Below, one piece after another: positions 36,607-49,310 of a DNA stretch of 64,000 nt (positions are counted from its first letter, which is position 1; each line of letters starts with the position of its first letter). The notes under the pieces were generated by a model. The model saw only the letters and a list, made by a program, of their open reading frames with translations, had not been told where the DNA came from and did not search any database. The DNA comes from Clytia hemisphaerica (lineage: Eukaryota > Cnidaria > Hydrozoa > Leptothecata > Clytiidae), in NCBI GenBank assembly GCA_902728285.1, contig CACVBU010001312.1, forward strand, positions 124,001 to 188,000, in the 5' to 3' direction. The position numbers and the translations under genes were made by a program.

Positions 36607-38917
36607 CTATTGTTTAGAAAAGATTCCATATATCCTATGTTTCTTGCATAGATCCTGAATATGCGGATAAAAGGATAAGGCACTATCTATGGCTAAACCA
36701 AGAAGTTTAACGCACTCTGAAGATTTTAGTGAAAAATTTCCTAAATCAAGAGCTATATTTGCATTCTTTGTACCTGGAAATAACATCTGAAACTTCTCCG
36801 GATTTGCTACGAGGGAATTATCTTCAAACCAGGATAGAATAATATGCATGTCTATATTCAAAGCTTCAATGACTTCCTCCAAGCAGGAAGCACATTTATG
36901 GAGAGTATTATCATCGGCAAAGTTACAGAGGTCATCTTCATTTACAAAGTAAAACAAATCATTTATAAGAACATTAAACAGAATTGGACCCAAAATGGAT
37001 CCCTGAGGCACTCCAAATAGCAAAGGTAGCCAGTTACTGTAAGATGATCCCACCCTGACCCTGTGTTTCCTTTTTGAAAGATAGCTATGTATGAAGGCGA
37101 GACTTCTACAATCCAATCCATATGCATGAAGTTTGGCGATCAGAAGATCATGGGGTAAGCAATCAAAGGCCTTTGACAGATCCATCAGTATAGCTCCTAT
37201 TTTACCCGAAGTAGAGAGAGTTGACTGCCATTTTCGCAACATGTTTAGTAAAGCACTTTGTGTGCTATACTCTTTGCGAAAACCGCATAGTCTTGTGGAG
37301 AAAAAAGACTCAAAAAATATATTAAGCTGATTTGAGATAAGTTTTTCAAAGATTTTAGCTGAGGAGGGGAGCAAACTGACCGGTCTGTAATTGTACTTGT
37401 CGTGCTTACTATTCTTTTTATGGACTGGGATTATATCAGCCTGCTTCAAGCTATCAGGAAAATTTTGAGATGTAAGGCTGTGGTTGAAACACGCTGTCAA
37501 AGTAGGAGCACATACAAACTTGGCTAACTTTATAATTTTGGTAGGAATATCACCACTGACTGATTTAGAATCGTTCAGGTTTTTTATTACCTTGAGTGTT
37601 TCGGAATTTGTTACAGGTGAAAGCTCAAATTTATCAACACCTTGCCTGTTTTCAAGAATTTTCAAAATACTCTGATATTACTCTATTTCTAGATATTATG
37701 CTTCCATTTTCAATGAGCTGAATTCTCTCATCAGCATTAATGACCTTGTTCGAAAAGAATTGCTTGAAAGTGTCCCAAAATCCTTTGGGAGATTGTTTTG
37801 GGTCATTTTTGCTGAAGAAAGATTTCTTTTCTTTCCTATTCATATTAACGACAAGGTTTCTCTGACGCTTATAACGAGCAACATCTTCAGGATTCTTGGA
37901 TTTATTTGCTACATTTTTAAGTTTCGATCGGAGCATAATAGCTTTCCTGAGGTCTTTGGTGACATGTTGCTTATTATTAGCACGGATTAACCTTGTCTTT
38001 AATGGTGCATGTTCTACAAATATTCGTTCAAAAATACTATAATCTATGATGTTTCTGTCTTTAAGTATACTATTTAGCTCATTTAAGAAAATAACTGAAT
38101 TAAAATTTTTGTAATCCCTATAACTTTTAATTACAGGTGGTAACTTAACATATGTAGATTTCATCATGGTATGAACTAGCAGGTGATAATCACTTAAACC
38201 CGTTTCTAGAGCACCAGTGAATTGAAAGGAATGCTTCCTGTTTGTTAAAATCAAGTCAATACAGGTGCCAGCTTCTGACTTAAAACAGGTTTTTTCTTTG
38301 ACCAGATTGTAAAGGTCATGTGCATTCATAAAGTTTTTAACTAATTCATTTTCGGGTTCTAAGTTAAAATCACCTGATATCACAAAATTGTCATAAGTTC
38401 TACTATAAAAATCTAATCTTAGGGATAAATATGATAAAAATTGCTCAATCTTTTATTTTGATTTAAATTTAGTAGGATTTCTATAAATCATAAAAAAGCA
38501 CCATTTAGTTTTCCTGAGGTTTATTTCAAAAGGAATGACCTCTATGCCTTTAGGGAAGATAAAAGACGTAAGCTGATGCATTAAGATATCAGACCTAGCG
38601 TAAACCAGAAGTCCCCCACTTGAATCAGTATCATCTAAGCGCAAGGGTGTTTTGTAGCCCGGAAGTATCAACTTGCTGGTTGTAAAAGCTTGATCTAGCT
38701 TAGTTTCTGCAATAGCTAAAACGTCTATATTATTTTTCAAAAAGACATTTAGGTTTTTTAACTTATATTGCACTGAATTTATGTTCGTATAACCTATTGT
38801 TAAATTAAGAGGATGTTTCAATTTTTGATTTTTCAACTTAGTTAATTTATCACAGTCAGCATCTTCAAAAGCAATAACAGATTTTGACTGTTTTACAGTC
38901 CGCCTAGGCAAAAACAT
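36607..38917 (-). pseudogene. Non-LTR retrotransposon (CR1/Jockey-like) endonuclease and reverse transcriptase
   Basis: Read on the - strand. 38917-38453 encodes the start of an APE-type endonuclease (GYTNINSV, AIAETKLD, SGGLLVYARSDI). One in-frame stop at 38453 separates it from ISGDFNLEPEN and the SDYHLLV motif (38383-37652). A one-base frameshift near 37660 leads to the reverse transcriptase (37665-36607) with DIIPVHKK, YRPVSLLPS, LMDLSKAFDCLPHDLL, GVPQGSILGPILFN and the catalytic FADDNT. The frame ends in the thumb (IYGIFSKQ), so the 3' end, normally kept in LINEs, is missing. The copy at 54300-55502 belongs to the same or a close family and supplies that 3' end. Two lesions in ~2.3 kb suggest a fairly young insertion. 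Confidence 0.88.
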
Positions 38918-39004
38918 ATTACCATATACTACTGGGCCGCACTTAATCGTGCCATCCAGTCGTTAAAAAAGCTACCTGCAGAGTCGTTTCAACGACACTG
39001 GTAC

Positions 39005-39386
39005 CCCGGGGGGGGGGTACTTAGGCAAAAATAGGTGCTGGGTATGTGTGCGGACGGTAAGGGTCGGGTTTTTCACCTTTCAAAGTAAGGGTTACAAAAA
39101 TCAGGAAATTTCAAAGTAGTCTCTCTAAGGGTGGGAAAAATCACGATTTTTAGAAACAAATTTTGATTTTGAGAGAAAAAATTACAAAAAAGTGTCACTA
39201 AGGGTAGGAAATTTTTGAAAATCAGGGAAAATTTTTCGAAAAAGTCTCTCTAAGGGTCACTTTTTCACTAAAGTTTGGTCTCTCTAAGGGTCACTTTTTC
39301 ACTAAAGTTTGGTCTCTCTAAGGGTCGGTTTTCGGAGGTCCCGTCCGCACATACCCCTCATTCACCAACCTTAGTACCCCCCCGGG
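39005..39386. mobile_element. 382-bp G-rich MITE with 9-bp target duplication
   Basis: The ends cccgggggggggtacttagg and ccttagtacccccccggg are inverted. CACTGGTAC flanks both sides (38996-39004 and 39387-39395). The interior repeats ctctctaagggtcactttt. A 9-bp duplication fits Mutator-like elements. Confidence 0.85.
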
Positions 39387-39620
39387 CACTGGTACAGTAA
39401 AACGATGCTCTTTCTGATAACTTTTGACTTAAAGAAAAAATTATATCACGGGGGGACAGTACACGATCCAATTTTATTCGCTTTTTTAAGCCAGCTTCAA
39501 CATCCAAAGGACTTTTAGTGCGTTCAGCTACAGCTTAACCGGCGTGCGACGCCGGGTACCGGCTAGTTCTCTTTGTTATTGTAGGTGATGTCTAATCTTG
39601 TTACTGTCTCATGCATGATA

Positions 39621-40471
39621 TACCGGGTGCACCAAAAAAAAGTATACAGGTTTGTCGAGATATTGTGAGCTTCAGAATTTAAATTTTTTGTTCATTCTTT
39701 TTTTATCGTATAGAGGATGCTCTAACTTAAATTTTGAGCTATCATACGTTAGGTTTGGAAAAGTAGATCAAAAGTTATTTTAAAAAAACTGACTTTTTTT
39801 CCATGTCGAAATTTCAAAAAATCATTAAAAACAGCAATCACGCTTTAAATAAGACAAAATGGCATTTTTATTTATATTTTGCCAACAGTTTCTTCATCTT
39901 ATTGTTTTGTCTTTTTTCTTATTTATATTTTGCCAACAGTTTCTCCATCTTATTTGCCCGTCCTAAAAATTTCCAACACGATCAAACTCAATGCAGACCC
40001 AAGTTCTTTAAGCAACTAGTCGAGAAATGGTGATTTATTTTTTAAAGAGTTTTCTCACATAGCACACAACATAACATCAAAACCTCTCTTGGAGATTTAC
40101 AAAACTTTTTGTCAGCCTTTCCAAAAATATTATCCCACATGGGAATAGCTTGCTTTACCATATTTCTTAATTCTGTAATGAATTTTGATGAACATAGTTG
40201 CATTTTTTGGTATTTTTATGTGTAAAGAAAGTAAGTGTCAAGAGAAAAGTTTGCTCGCTGTTTTTGATGATTTTTTGAAATTTTGACATGGGAAAAAAGT
40301 CAGTTTTTTAAAAATAACTTTTGAACTACTTTTTCAAACCTAATGTATGATAGCTCAAAATTTAAGTTAGAGCATCCTCTATACGATAAAAAAAGAATGA
40401 ACAAAAAATTTAAATTCTGAAGCTCACAATATCTCGACAAACCTGTATACTTTTTTTTGGTGCACCCGGTA
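39621..40471. mobile_element. 851-bp mariner-like MITE
   Basis: Ends taccgggtgcaccaaaaaaa and its reverse complement form ~210-bp arms. TA flanks both sides (39619-39620 and 40472-40473), as in Tc1/mariner elements. There is no transposase. Confidence 0.85.
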
Positions 40472-40473
40472 TA

Positions 40474-41801
40474 CCATGTCAGCTGAAAAGAATGCTCTTC
40501 TGATGATGTTATTTGTGTTATATCTGCTCCTACTCCTGTTAATCGACGCTTCTTAGCTCTTTCAGAGGAGGACTTTAAACAAGCTAAGACAGAATTCAAA
40601 AAAAGGTGAATTTCTGATGTTAAAAATAACCTATGTATACCACTTTCCTAATTTTTACAAATTCAAACCTCGTATTTTGAATAACCATCAAACTTTTAAA
40701 GACCAGCTTTTTGTTCTTTCAGGAACTGATGTGACCAAACTTGTTGCATAATCTATTTGAAACCACGCAAAAACTATCTGATAGCAAAACATGTCAAGAT
40801 GTATATCGATGATGAATTATAGACTATTCCTTGATTTTAAATTAATTCAAAACTTACTCAAAAATTTCCTTTGATTTATATAAATAATTCATTCTAAGTA
40901 ATTTACTACTTTATTACAAATTTTCAGCTATATTTACTTCACTTATTCTATTACCATTTATTACTATTTTAACAAATTTCTGTTAAATATTATTCAGAGT
41001 AACGACAGTTCTTCAAGTCCCCAGAAGGACAATGTAGAATCTTCCCCTTTTATCGATAAAGTTTCTGTAAATATTTGATATGGTCATCAATGATAATACC
41101 GGGTTCTAGTCTAAAATACTCAAAATTGAAGGATTTGACAGAACAAGAACCTTTGTGGAGGCATATCAAGATAATGTATTTCCAACATATTTAGCATATT
41201 TTTTCTTCAATAGTTATTTTTAAGCCCTAGGAATACTCTTTAGTAATTTTTTCTGAATTTTCATTTGTTTTGGGCTCGGGATCAGCAAATTTTATAGCCT
41301 TGGGGTCATTTTGGCCTATTTTTGCCTCAAAAAATGATAAAATGGGCCTCCATTTTGCTTTTATTATAATTTTTACTTTTAAATTATGAAAATACCACGA
41401 AATCTTCAGCAATACCTTTAGAAAGGAGATTATCATGTCTACCATGTCTACCATGTCGTTTCTGTTAGTTACCGGGGAAAAATTGGCCTAAATCGGGCAG
41501 TACTTTAAAAAATCTTTGGCGTTAAATTGCTCAAAAATATCAAAAACTACCCTTTTTTATATTGCCATAAAACCTGAACCGCTTGGAGTTATGCCAAACA
41601 GTTTTGACAGGATGCTCACCCCATTCATACCTACCATATATATAAAGTGGGCCAATTCTGAGAAAGTAACTTCCTCAGTTTCCTCATACTGCTTGATTCT
41701 TACAGATGGCTCTTAATGACCTTCGAATTCTTTTCAAAACAATACATTATATTTCAAATGTAAATCAAAACATAAAAATCAAAAGGTTTGACGGACTCAG
41801 C
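40474..41801. other. Gene-free stretch
   Basis: AT-rich. A short tandem (catgtctac, three copies) lies at 41433-41458. No gene seen. Confidence 0.4.
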
Positions 41802-42964
41802 TAAGTTATGGCATGTCTCAAAAACCTGAAAATTACCATAATTTTTGAAGGCCATTAGCCGGCAGAAAATGAGGAAACCAATGATTTGCTACGAAAGGTA
41901 CCATGATGAAGTTTCGCTGTAGAGGTGTTACTAGCCTGGATATCCAAGCTCAAAATTTTAGAAAAAACAAAATTTACCTCAACATACAAAGTTCTAAAAT
42001 TATAGAGCTTGGTCTCCCTAGAGAATGAAAGTGAAAATCCATGTTTCCTAGCCAACCCAGGGCAGCAAAACAGAAATTAATAAAAAGCAGTCTTACAAGA
42101 TCTAAAACTATTAAAAACATCATGCATTATCATGACCAACCATGTTTTCTTGGAAAATGAACTTGCCTCTGTTTTCTTCTTTTTCATGTTTTCATGTAAC
42201 AGAAAGCCCTATCTTAACTAGCAACTGGAGGACTATCCTATTTTTGCTTTAGTATTGCTCAACGCCGCGTAGATTGGCCCTTACGGTTTTAGCGAAGTGA
42301 GCGCAAGCAAGCGGACTGCATTCTCTTAAAGAAAATGCAAATCGCTCTAAGGAGACCAGGCTGTAAACCAGAACATAAAATATCAAAAACTAGACTGCGA
42401 AATAGTTTACAGCCTGGATATCCAGGCTAAGGTGTTACCTAATTGTCGCAAAAAACCGCAAAAACTAAAAAATGCTGACGTTAGCAAAACTTGTTTTTTT
42501 GAATAACTCCAGTTTGGCTAAAGATAGAAGCATGAAATTTGGACTGAAGTTGCGTATCATTAAAAGAATCATTTTGCAAAAAAATATTTTTGAAATTTTG
42601 CTGACAGCAGCACTTTATTTCAAAATTTCGTATTTTGTTGATTTCTGCTCACGAAAGCAAAATTTCGAAAAGTTTTTTTTTGCGAAATGATCCTTTTAAT
42701 GATATTCAACGTTGGTTCAAATTTCATGTTTCTACCATTAGCCAAACTGGAGATATTTAAAAAACAAGTTTTGCTGACGTCAGCACTTTTTGGTTTTTGC
42801 GGTTTATCGCAAAAATAAGGGCGTAAACAATTAGGTAACACCCCTATTGCGAAACTTCATCATGGTACCCTTCGTAGCAAAGCATTGCTTTCCCCATTTT
42901 ATGCCGGCTAATGGCCTTCAAAAATTATGGTAATTTTCAGGTTTTTGAGACATGCCATAACTTA
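41802..42964. mobile_element. Palindromic MITE containing a nested insertion
   Basis: The outer arms (taagttatggcatgtctcaa at left, inverted at 42944-42964) continue inward to gcgaaacttcatc. Without the nested insert at 41932-42429 the element would be ~656 bp. Its centre carries tgctgacgt(t/c)agca near both inner arms, as in the element at 61490. Confidence 0.8.
41932..42429. mobile_element. Nested 498-bp element with 9-bp target duplication
   Basis: The ends tagcctggatatcca and tggatatccaggcta are exact inverted copies. AGGTGTTAC flanks both sides (41923-41931 and 42430-42438), inserted inside the palindromic MITE. Confidence 0.88.
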
Positions 42965-43308
42965 CCCGAGGAGCATTCAAAGGCGGCGATGCAAAGAAAT
43001 AAGGAAAATTAGTTGACCTCTTTTTTCATATAAAAACATCCAAGTCGTCGTTACTGTTAAAAAGAATGTGTACGTCATTTTACATATTTAAGTTCGAAAG
43101 GGTTTAGAAAAGCAATTTAGATTGCCTTATTATTTTTTTTAGTTTCAAAACAATTTTGCTTATCATAATTGGGTAATTGCCTAACAGAGTTTTCATTGAA
43201 ATATTCTAGGTGATGATTCTAGGTGTCCCTCGACGATCCTTTATTCTGAAGCTGAAAAGAAAAGACATATGTCGGTGATACACCACGATAAGAAAGGGTT
43301 TGTTATTC

Positions 43309-43570
43309 AACACACGCTTTTTTTATAAGAATATCTTCTATAATAATATCAGGGTGAAATTTGTTAGAGATAACTTGAAGCTTTGAGGAAGAAATTTAAT
43401 TTTAGCCCAAATGTTCACTCAAAAGTAAAAAAGTTTGTAAAAAAGTCAAATTTAAAAAAGTAAGAATACGTTAAGAATATTTTACCCTCAATTATGGCAC
43501 TTTCTTAAGAATACTTGACCCTCATCCAAAGTACACTTCTTCAAAGTACAGTTCTTATTAAAAAGCGTGT
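43309..43570. mobile_element. MITE of the acacgTTTTTT family, copy 4
   Basis: Starts aacacacgctttttttataa and ends cttattaaaaagcgtgt. The interior has gttaagaata-type words. Confidence 0.65.
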
Positions 43571-43798
43571 ACTTAAACAATGATTACACTTACAATAGGT
43601 TACTTTGTTGATATGTGTGATGATGAACGTTTAGTAGGCAGGAAGAAAAGACAACACAGCTATAAAATTTTCGTTTCAAGTCGCAACTGACAAGGTTCTT
43701 AAGTTCTATTGTTAATTTCTTTATCAAACAGGGACAGAAACCAAATATGGAAGAAAGAATTTCGCTGTCTTTTCGTGATCAAAGAAGGGGACAATTTG

Positions 43799-44408
43799 AG
43801 ACGTTGCAATCTTCTTTTCAACGCCGAGAATAAAATCAACGAGTATCAAGAACCAGACAGGCCATTCGTTGAAGAGAAGATCGTCCACGAAAAATGCAAG
43901 ACCAAACAAGACAATGAGAATCGACAACCATTTCCGTTCGTTAACGCCAAACATACAGAATGCTGCTGCTCAACAACTCCATGGCACCACTGCTGATCGA
44001 GAAACCGAAGATGTCGATGATGGCAAATAAAGTGACGATGGGGTTGTATGTGAAATATGTAAGAGAACTATCAATGTTATCAATAGTTAAATAAATTAGA
44101 GCTTGCAATAAACTACGTTTGAACTTTGCCTCAAAAAGCTTTATATCTATGTTCTGTAAAAAAGAGGTTAATTGGTTTGAAATAATTTACTATTATTGCA
44201 TTTGTCACTAGGTTTCGCACCAGAAGACGAAGATGCAGACGATAGCGTACGCTGGATTCAGTGTAGTCGGAAGAGTTGTGGCAATAGCGGCAAATGGTTT
44301 CACGTGGATTGCGCAGAACAGCACTTTGAAGAGGAAGATATTGAATATTGTTACGAGCCTGGTACTGCTGCAGGAATCGCAGCAAATAAATTGAACAAAC
44401 GGACTTAA
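43799..44408 (+). pseudogene. PHD-like finger remnant, two exons
   Basis: An open stretch (43799-44058) ends in DDGVVCEI and splices (phase 1, gtaag) to 44212-44408, rebuilding CEICFAPEDEDAD, then WIQCSRKSCG and KWFHVDC. The C-x2-C, C-x4-C and H-x2-C pattern is PHD-like. One in-frame stop (aaataaagt near 44030) breaks exon 1. Such fingers occur at the C-terminus of some pogo-type transposases, but the rest is not visible. Confidence 0.5.
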
Positions 44409-45003
44409 CCTTAACACACAATAGTTCTTTAACTCGAAATTCGAATGTCTCCTTAACTTGGAGAAGTTTTATAGTCCCTTCACTTTATAAGTTTGCTTTA
44501 TAAACCTTATTCCATAGAACAAATTTCCTCAAATCTGCGTTCCATGTGTGTGTTCAAGTGATGGAGACTCCGACTTTGCGATGTAACTGTTTCTTTCCCT
44601 CGTCATGTTTTACAATTTCTATGAACCATCCAGAATAAAGTTAAACGAACGGAATTAGCCTGAGAATCCAAGCTCACAATCTGAGAAAACACAAAAAATA
44701 CCTCACCTCAAAAAGTTCTAAGAGCTTGGTGCAAGTAGATTATTCTGACACAGAATGGGTGCGAACCCTTGTTGACGGACTTTCTGAACTTTGGAAACCC
44801 AGGCAAACACACGTAATCAACTTACCATAAAAACTCTTCCACAAGCTCTAAAGAGGAAGAAGTTATATCGGATCGCCCAAAGTTCCCTTCGTGTTTTTAT
44901 TTTATGTTCTTATCTCTGATCCTGTCTTCCTTTATTCTGACTGTATGAGTTTCGGAGACTTAGTTTTCATATCTGAATCATATTTTGACCAACCACATCA
45001 TCG

Positions 45004-45086
45004 CACCATGCGGGGTTCGAGCCACCATCAAAGAAAGACCTTCGGATTCGGAAACCAACGCCTTATCCGTTGAGCCATCGTCGCAC
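45004..45086 (-). tRNA. tRNA-Arg-like sequence, probably a pseudogene or SINE head
   Basis: On the - strand tggctcaacgg matches an A box and ggctcgaaccc a B box. The anticodon loop would read CCG (Arg). The acceptor stem does not pair well, so it is probably not functional. Confidence 0.4.
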
Positions 45087-45929
45087 AGCAAAACCACGCA
45101 ATTCATAACATATTATACCGAACTGGCAAAAGACGGGGTAATGTTATTATATTATGGGTAAAAGTACCCCTTTTTTAAACCTGACTGAAATTCGAGCCGT
45201 TACTAGCAACCCTGCGGGGCCCAAGTCCCCGAGTATGCACCCGGCACAGTGACAAGCCGTTACTAGCAACCCTGACCCTACCTAACTGTTAGTTAATCAA
45301 TTCCAAACAATAAAACCCCCGGAAACACAGTGAGGTGACTATCAGCGATCCGTGGATAAGAAAAAAGAAAAAAAATGAAGGTAACTTTGGGCGATCCGAT
45401 ATAACTCACTCCCTCTAAAGACTTTCAAAACTGCTAAAAACCACACCAAAATTTGTTGCTTTTCCGTGTTTAAGTTTAAACAGAGCTTACGCCGAAAATA
45501 CATTTGAATTTTCAAATGTAAATAGCACTTTGAAAATCGAATGTTTTTAGGGTCCAAACAAGCGCGCAATTATTTTCGAATGTTTTGAAACAATTTATCT
45601 TAGTTAGTATGTTCAATCCGGACAGTCTGGAGAATCTTATTTTTCTCTTGATCTCGATAGAAACATTTTTTGTGAGAGGGGAAGGACTCTGATATTTTCT
45701 TGTTTTCTTCGTATTCTTTTCACAGATCAGTGTCATATCCTAAACCCCTTTCACTAACCTGACTTTAGATATTTAATTTCCCTACAGATGAGCTAAGGGT
45801 CTTTTATTTTTTTAATATCTCTGTCCTGGCAGATAGTAGATTAGAATGCTATGCTATGGTATGCTATGATCTAAAGAATGGAAGTGCACTCTCCAGACAT
45901 GACAGCTGAAGGAGCATACGGAGTCCCAC

Positions 45930-48245
45930 AGGCATAAGAGCCACTACTTTTCACCACCTATATGCAGATGATACAATCATAGCTATAAGTTCTGACTGTC
46001 CAATGAAACTCAAGAAAGATCTCTCAGATCAACTCTCCGAGGTTAACCATTGGTTCCACCTTAATAAACTTACAATCAATACAACCAAAACGGAAGTCAT
46101 ATACTTCGGCCGAGCTAAGAAGCTAAAAGAATGTAAGAATCTAGTCCCAATAAAATTTTAAGGGGACACTCTTGAATGTAAGAATAGTGTGAAATATTCA
46201 GGTGTCATTTTTGATGAAAATTTAAATTGGGAAGCCCAAGCTAACAATGCTCGTAAAAAGGCTTATCTTAGTCTCAGTAAGATAAAGAAAATCTCAAACT
46301 ATTTGAATGAGAATACAAAAAATATGTTAGTAAATACCCTAGTTATGTCTCACATAACGTATTGTTCGTGTTACTGCCGTTTGAGCAGTAATTTACTTTG
46401 TTTATGTACATAGTTTTTTATTAGATATTTGTTCCATTTAGGTGTATATTTCATAGGTATTTTATGATTGTAATTTATATTCCCATGTCGTTAGTGTATT
46501 TAATAGCTGTTTGTATAAGTGTCTTGTGTATTGTCTTATGTTAAATGTCTTGGGAATGTTGTTTATGTGTATGTATTGTCAAGTGTTCTGTCCTTAGGGA
46601 AGTGTATGTCGAGTTGTGTTGAGCTGTGAATGCTACAAATTGGCAGTGAATGAGTGTTTGTGAGTGAAGTATGCTGTAAGCTGTCTGTGTATCTGTTCGA
46701 GGTGTTCGCCAACAGTGATTTAGTAAGTGTTTTTAGATGTTCTGTTTTGTATGCTCTGTATTTTCTTGTCTACTTTTTATTGTTCCCTTAGACTTTGGTT
46801 TGTACTGATTTCTTGTGTTATTTATTTTGCTACTAGCTTTTTCTTTAAACTTTGTATTTGTGCTTATTTTTAGCCGTCAAAGATACACATCGAAAACGCG
46901 TAAATCTTAAGGCTTTCTTGCTGCCGTTGTTTGTTACCCTGTCGTTGCGCCTCCGGCACTAACAGTAAATCACTTAGAGCATTGGATGCATATTGAGACA
47001 GTAATCGCTTGAGAAGTTCGTTGTCAAAAAGAACATCGTCCTTCGTATCCTAAAATGGATTTCGTTTGTTCCAGTCACAAATAGTATGGATTGGTTCTTG
47101 CGTCATGGATTGAGGTTTGAAGTCAACTGTTTGTCAATCATGTCACTTGTAGAAAATTTCTTCGTGGAAAGAAACAAAGTTTTTGAATCAATCGTCGATT
47201 CATATAGACTAATCAAACATGCTTACGAGAGCAAAAACGGAGATGTTAATCTCGACCGTGTTATGTATACCTGGGAAAGAAAAAGACTGTTGTCGAGTCT
47301 CAAGGATCTCCAGGATTTGTACTTGAAATATGAGCAGTTGCAGCATTTGTTGTCTAAGGAAAAATGGGAAGCTCAACTTGAAGATGGTAAGACACTTGTT
47401 CGTTTTGTGTTCGATTTCATCGACGACCCACCCCCTCATATCAAACCTGTTAGTGTGAGAATTACGGGTAATGTTAAAGATCCTCCAATCGAGATGGCGG
47501 AAGTCGTCGAGCCCGTACGCTATCAAATTGTGTCAGAAGTGGCGGATAAGTTTTCACATGCGTTGATCGAACAGCCTAGTGCGAAAATGGTTACAGGCCG
47601 TCGATGTGTGGTAGTCTGCAAAGTTACTAAATCGTTTCAGAAGTCTGTTATGGTGGGCCGTCCAAAACTTATGTCACGCTCTGCTGTGGAAAAGGTTGTT
47701 GAATTGGATGCTCAACGTTCCGCAATCAATCAAAAGCCTGCTGCTGAAGAGCCTAATTCGTTAACGAAGAACATTTATATTGAACTCCGAAAACAAGAAT
47801 TTGTAGACACTGACCTTTCCAATTTGAACCTCTTATTAAAAGGATTTCTGTATTTGAACTTTCAAAAGATATACTACAAAAGAGTGTGGAACTCCTGGAG
47901 TTCTATGTCGAAAGCCAACCTTAAAAAGATTGATTCACTTATGGACAACATATCCAAAGTGATTCCACTGAACAAGACATTTGACCAGATAGTAGAGTAT
48001 AACAAAACGTTAATGATGTTCAAAGGGATACACGATTTTGCTCCTAGTTACTTATGTAACTAAGTTAAACCATTAAGCAAGAGACACGAACGAAAAACTC
48101 GTTTCGCGGTTCAAAACAATATCGTTGTGCCCCTGGCTAAAAATAATTTTGCAAAACGAACGTTCGTAAATTCTACCACATCGACCTGGAATAATTTCCC
48201 TAACAATCTGAAACAAATTCTTACTTTCAAATCAGCTCTGAAATA
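45930..48245 (+). pseudogene. Second LINE lineage: RT remnant split by a later insertion
   Basis: 45930-46368 encodes HHLYADDTIIAIS (the catalytic YADD), then NHWFHLNKLTIN and KYSGVIFDENLNW, in one frame with a single stop near 46159. The protein breaks after HITYCS at 46368. The expected continuation (WNSWSSMSKANLKKIDSLMD, GIHDFAPSYL, then WNNFPNNLK) resumes at about 47886 and runs to 48245. About 1.5 kb therefore interrupts this gene. YADD and sequence differ from the LINE at 36607. Confidence 0.75.
46369..47880 (+). mobile_element. Insertion in the LINE, possibly part of an LTR retrotransposon
   Basis: The insertion starts tgttactgcc, and a taaca end at 46964 would define a 596-bp LTR with TGTTA...TAACA termini. 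After it, an open frame from 47086 encodes a Lys/Glu-rich helical protein (RVMYTWERKRLLSSLKDLQD) that could be a gag fragment. No protease, RT or second LTR is present. GTGT occurs at both junctions, a possible 4-bp duplication. The frame fuses by chance to the downstream LINE remnant. The LTR reading is weak. Confidence 0.4.
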
Positions 48246-49310
48246 GCATATTTTCAATTAGAAATTTATTGTTACCAGTTCTCGTTCATGTTTTAACTTA
48301 ATTTAATTCATACTTATTTAGTAATCCAAACGCAACTCACCTAGCACAACCACTTGATGTTGTCGTGTTCCTTGAGCTGACGGCAAAATTGTGAAAACAT
48401 TTGACAGACTGGCGAAATAAGGTAAATTTGAATATAAAGACACAATATTTTTTAATTTAACCTGCGACATTTATGTTGAGGGTAGTGTTTTGATCCATGA
48501 GAGATTTTCAAACTTTTCTTAGATTTAATGACGGCGATTTGCGATTTTCTCGAATCTTTGACCGACAAAATTAGTTCCCTTTAGTTAGCATGTTTGGATG
48601 ACACTAGTTATATTATATTGTTTTGGAATTCTGTATCCACCGTTGGTATTCCAGCTGCACGAGACACTTCAGTCAGATTCCCTCATCTGTGATTTCAAGA
48701 CTTGCGGCATCTACACACTCGACCCATAGTTATCACCATAGATGTTAGGTGACTTTTTTAGACTTACTTTAAGATTAGACTTACTTCACTTGTAACATTC
48801 AAACAACCACCAGTGAATATTGGCCAATGCAAGACTGTCAAATATTGGAAATAGGCCCAGAAAAGGCTATACTTTGACTCTGTGACAAAATTAGACTTAC
48901 TTTAAGATTAATATGGTGGCTTTTTTAGACTTACTGAATTGCAATTAGTAGAAGTTAATATAATATAAGAAAAAAACGTATAATTATAAAATTAATAGTC
49001 CCTTTTTATGTTTCATCTTTTATAGAAGTACAAAACCTTTAATAACTCAAAATGGAAACACTAAAGAGAAAACTAATCAGGTTGGAGTTGAAAAGGAAAA
49101 TATGATGACATGGAAATCCATCAATGCAAATCTAGTGATCTAATATGACTATAAGGAAGAAAGCAACCCAATATGAGTAAAAAAATTCAAGAAAACACAT
49201 ACTCTGTCCCTCAGTTTTCAACCTTTACACAGGATTTAGGCCATTTGTGAAAATATCCTCCTAAGTATATGATGGAAATAGGGTTGTGTAGATAGGCCAA
49301 GCAGTGTTAA
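48246..49310. other. Gene-free stretch with small MITE fragment
   Basis: A fragment near 48530-48595 (aaaattagttcccttta) resembles the MITE at 31263. Nothing else recognised. Confidence 0.4.

Noticed and set aside
39803-40033. ORF inside the mariner-like MITE
   Set aside because: No transposase motifs; the element is non-autonomous.
45004-45086. Functional tRNA-Arg
   Set aside because: A and B boxes are present, but the acceptor stem and variable region do not fold well; kept only as a tRNA-like sequence.
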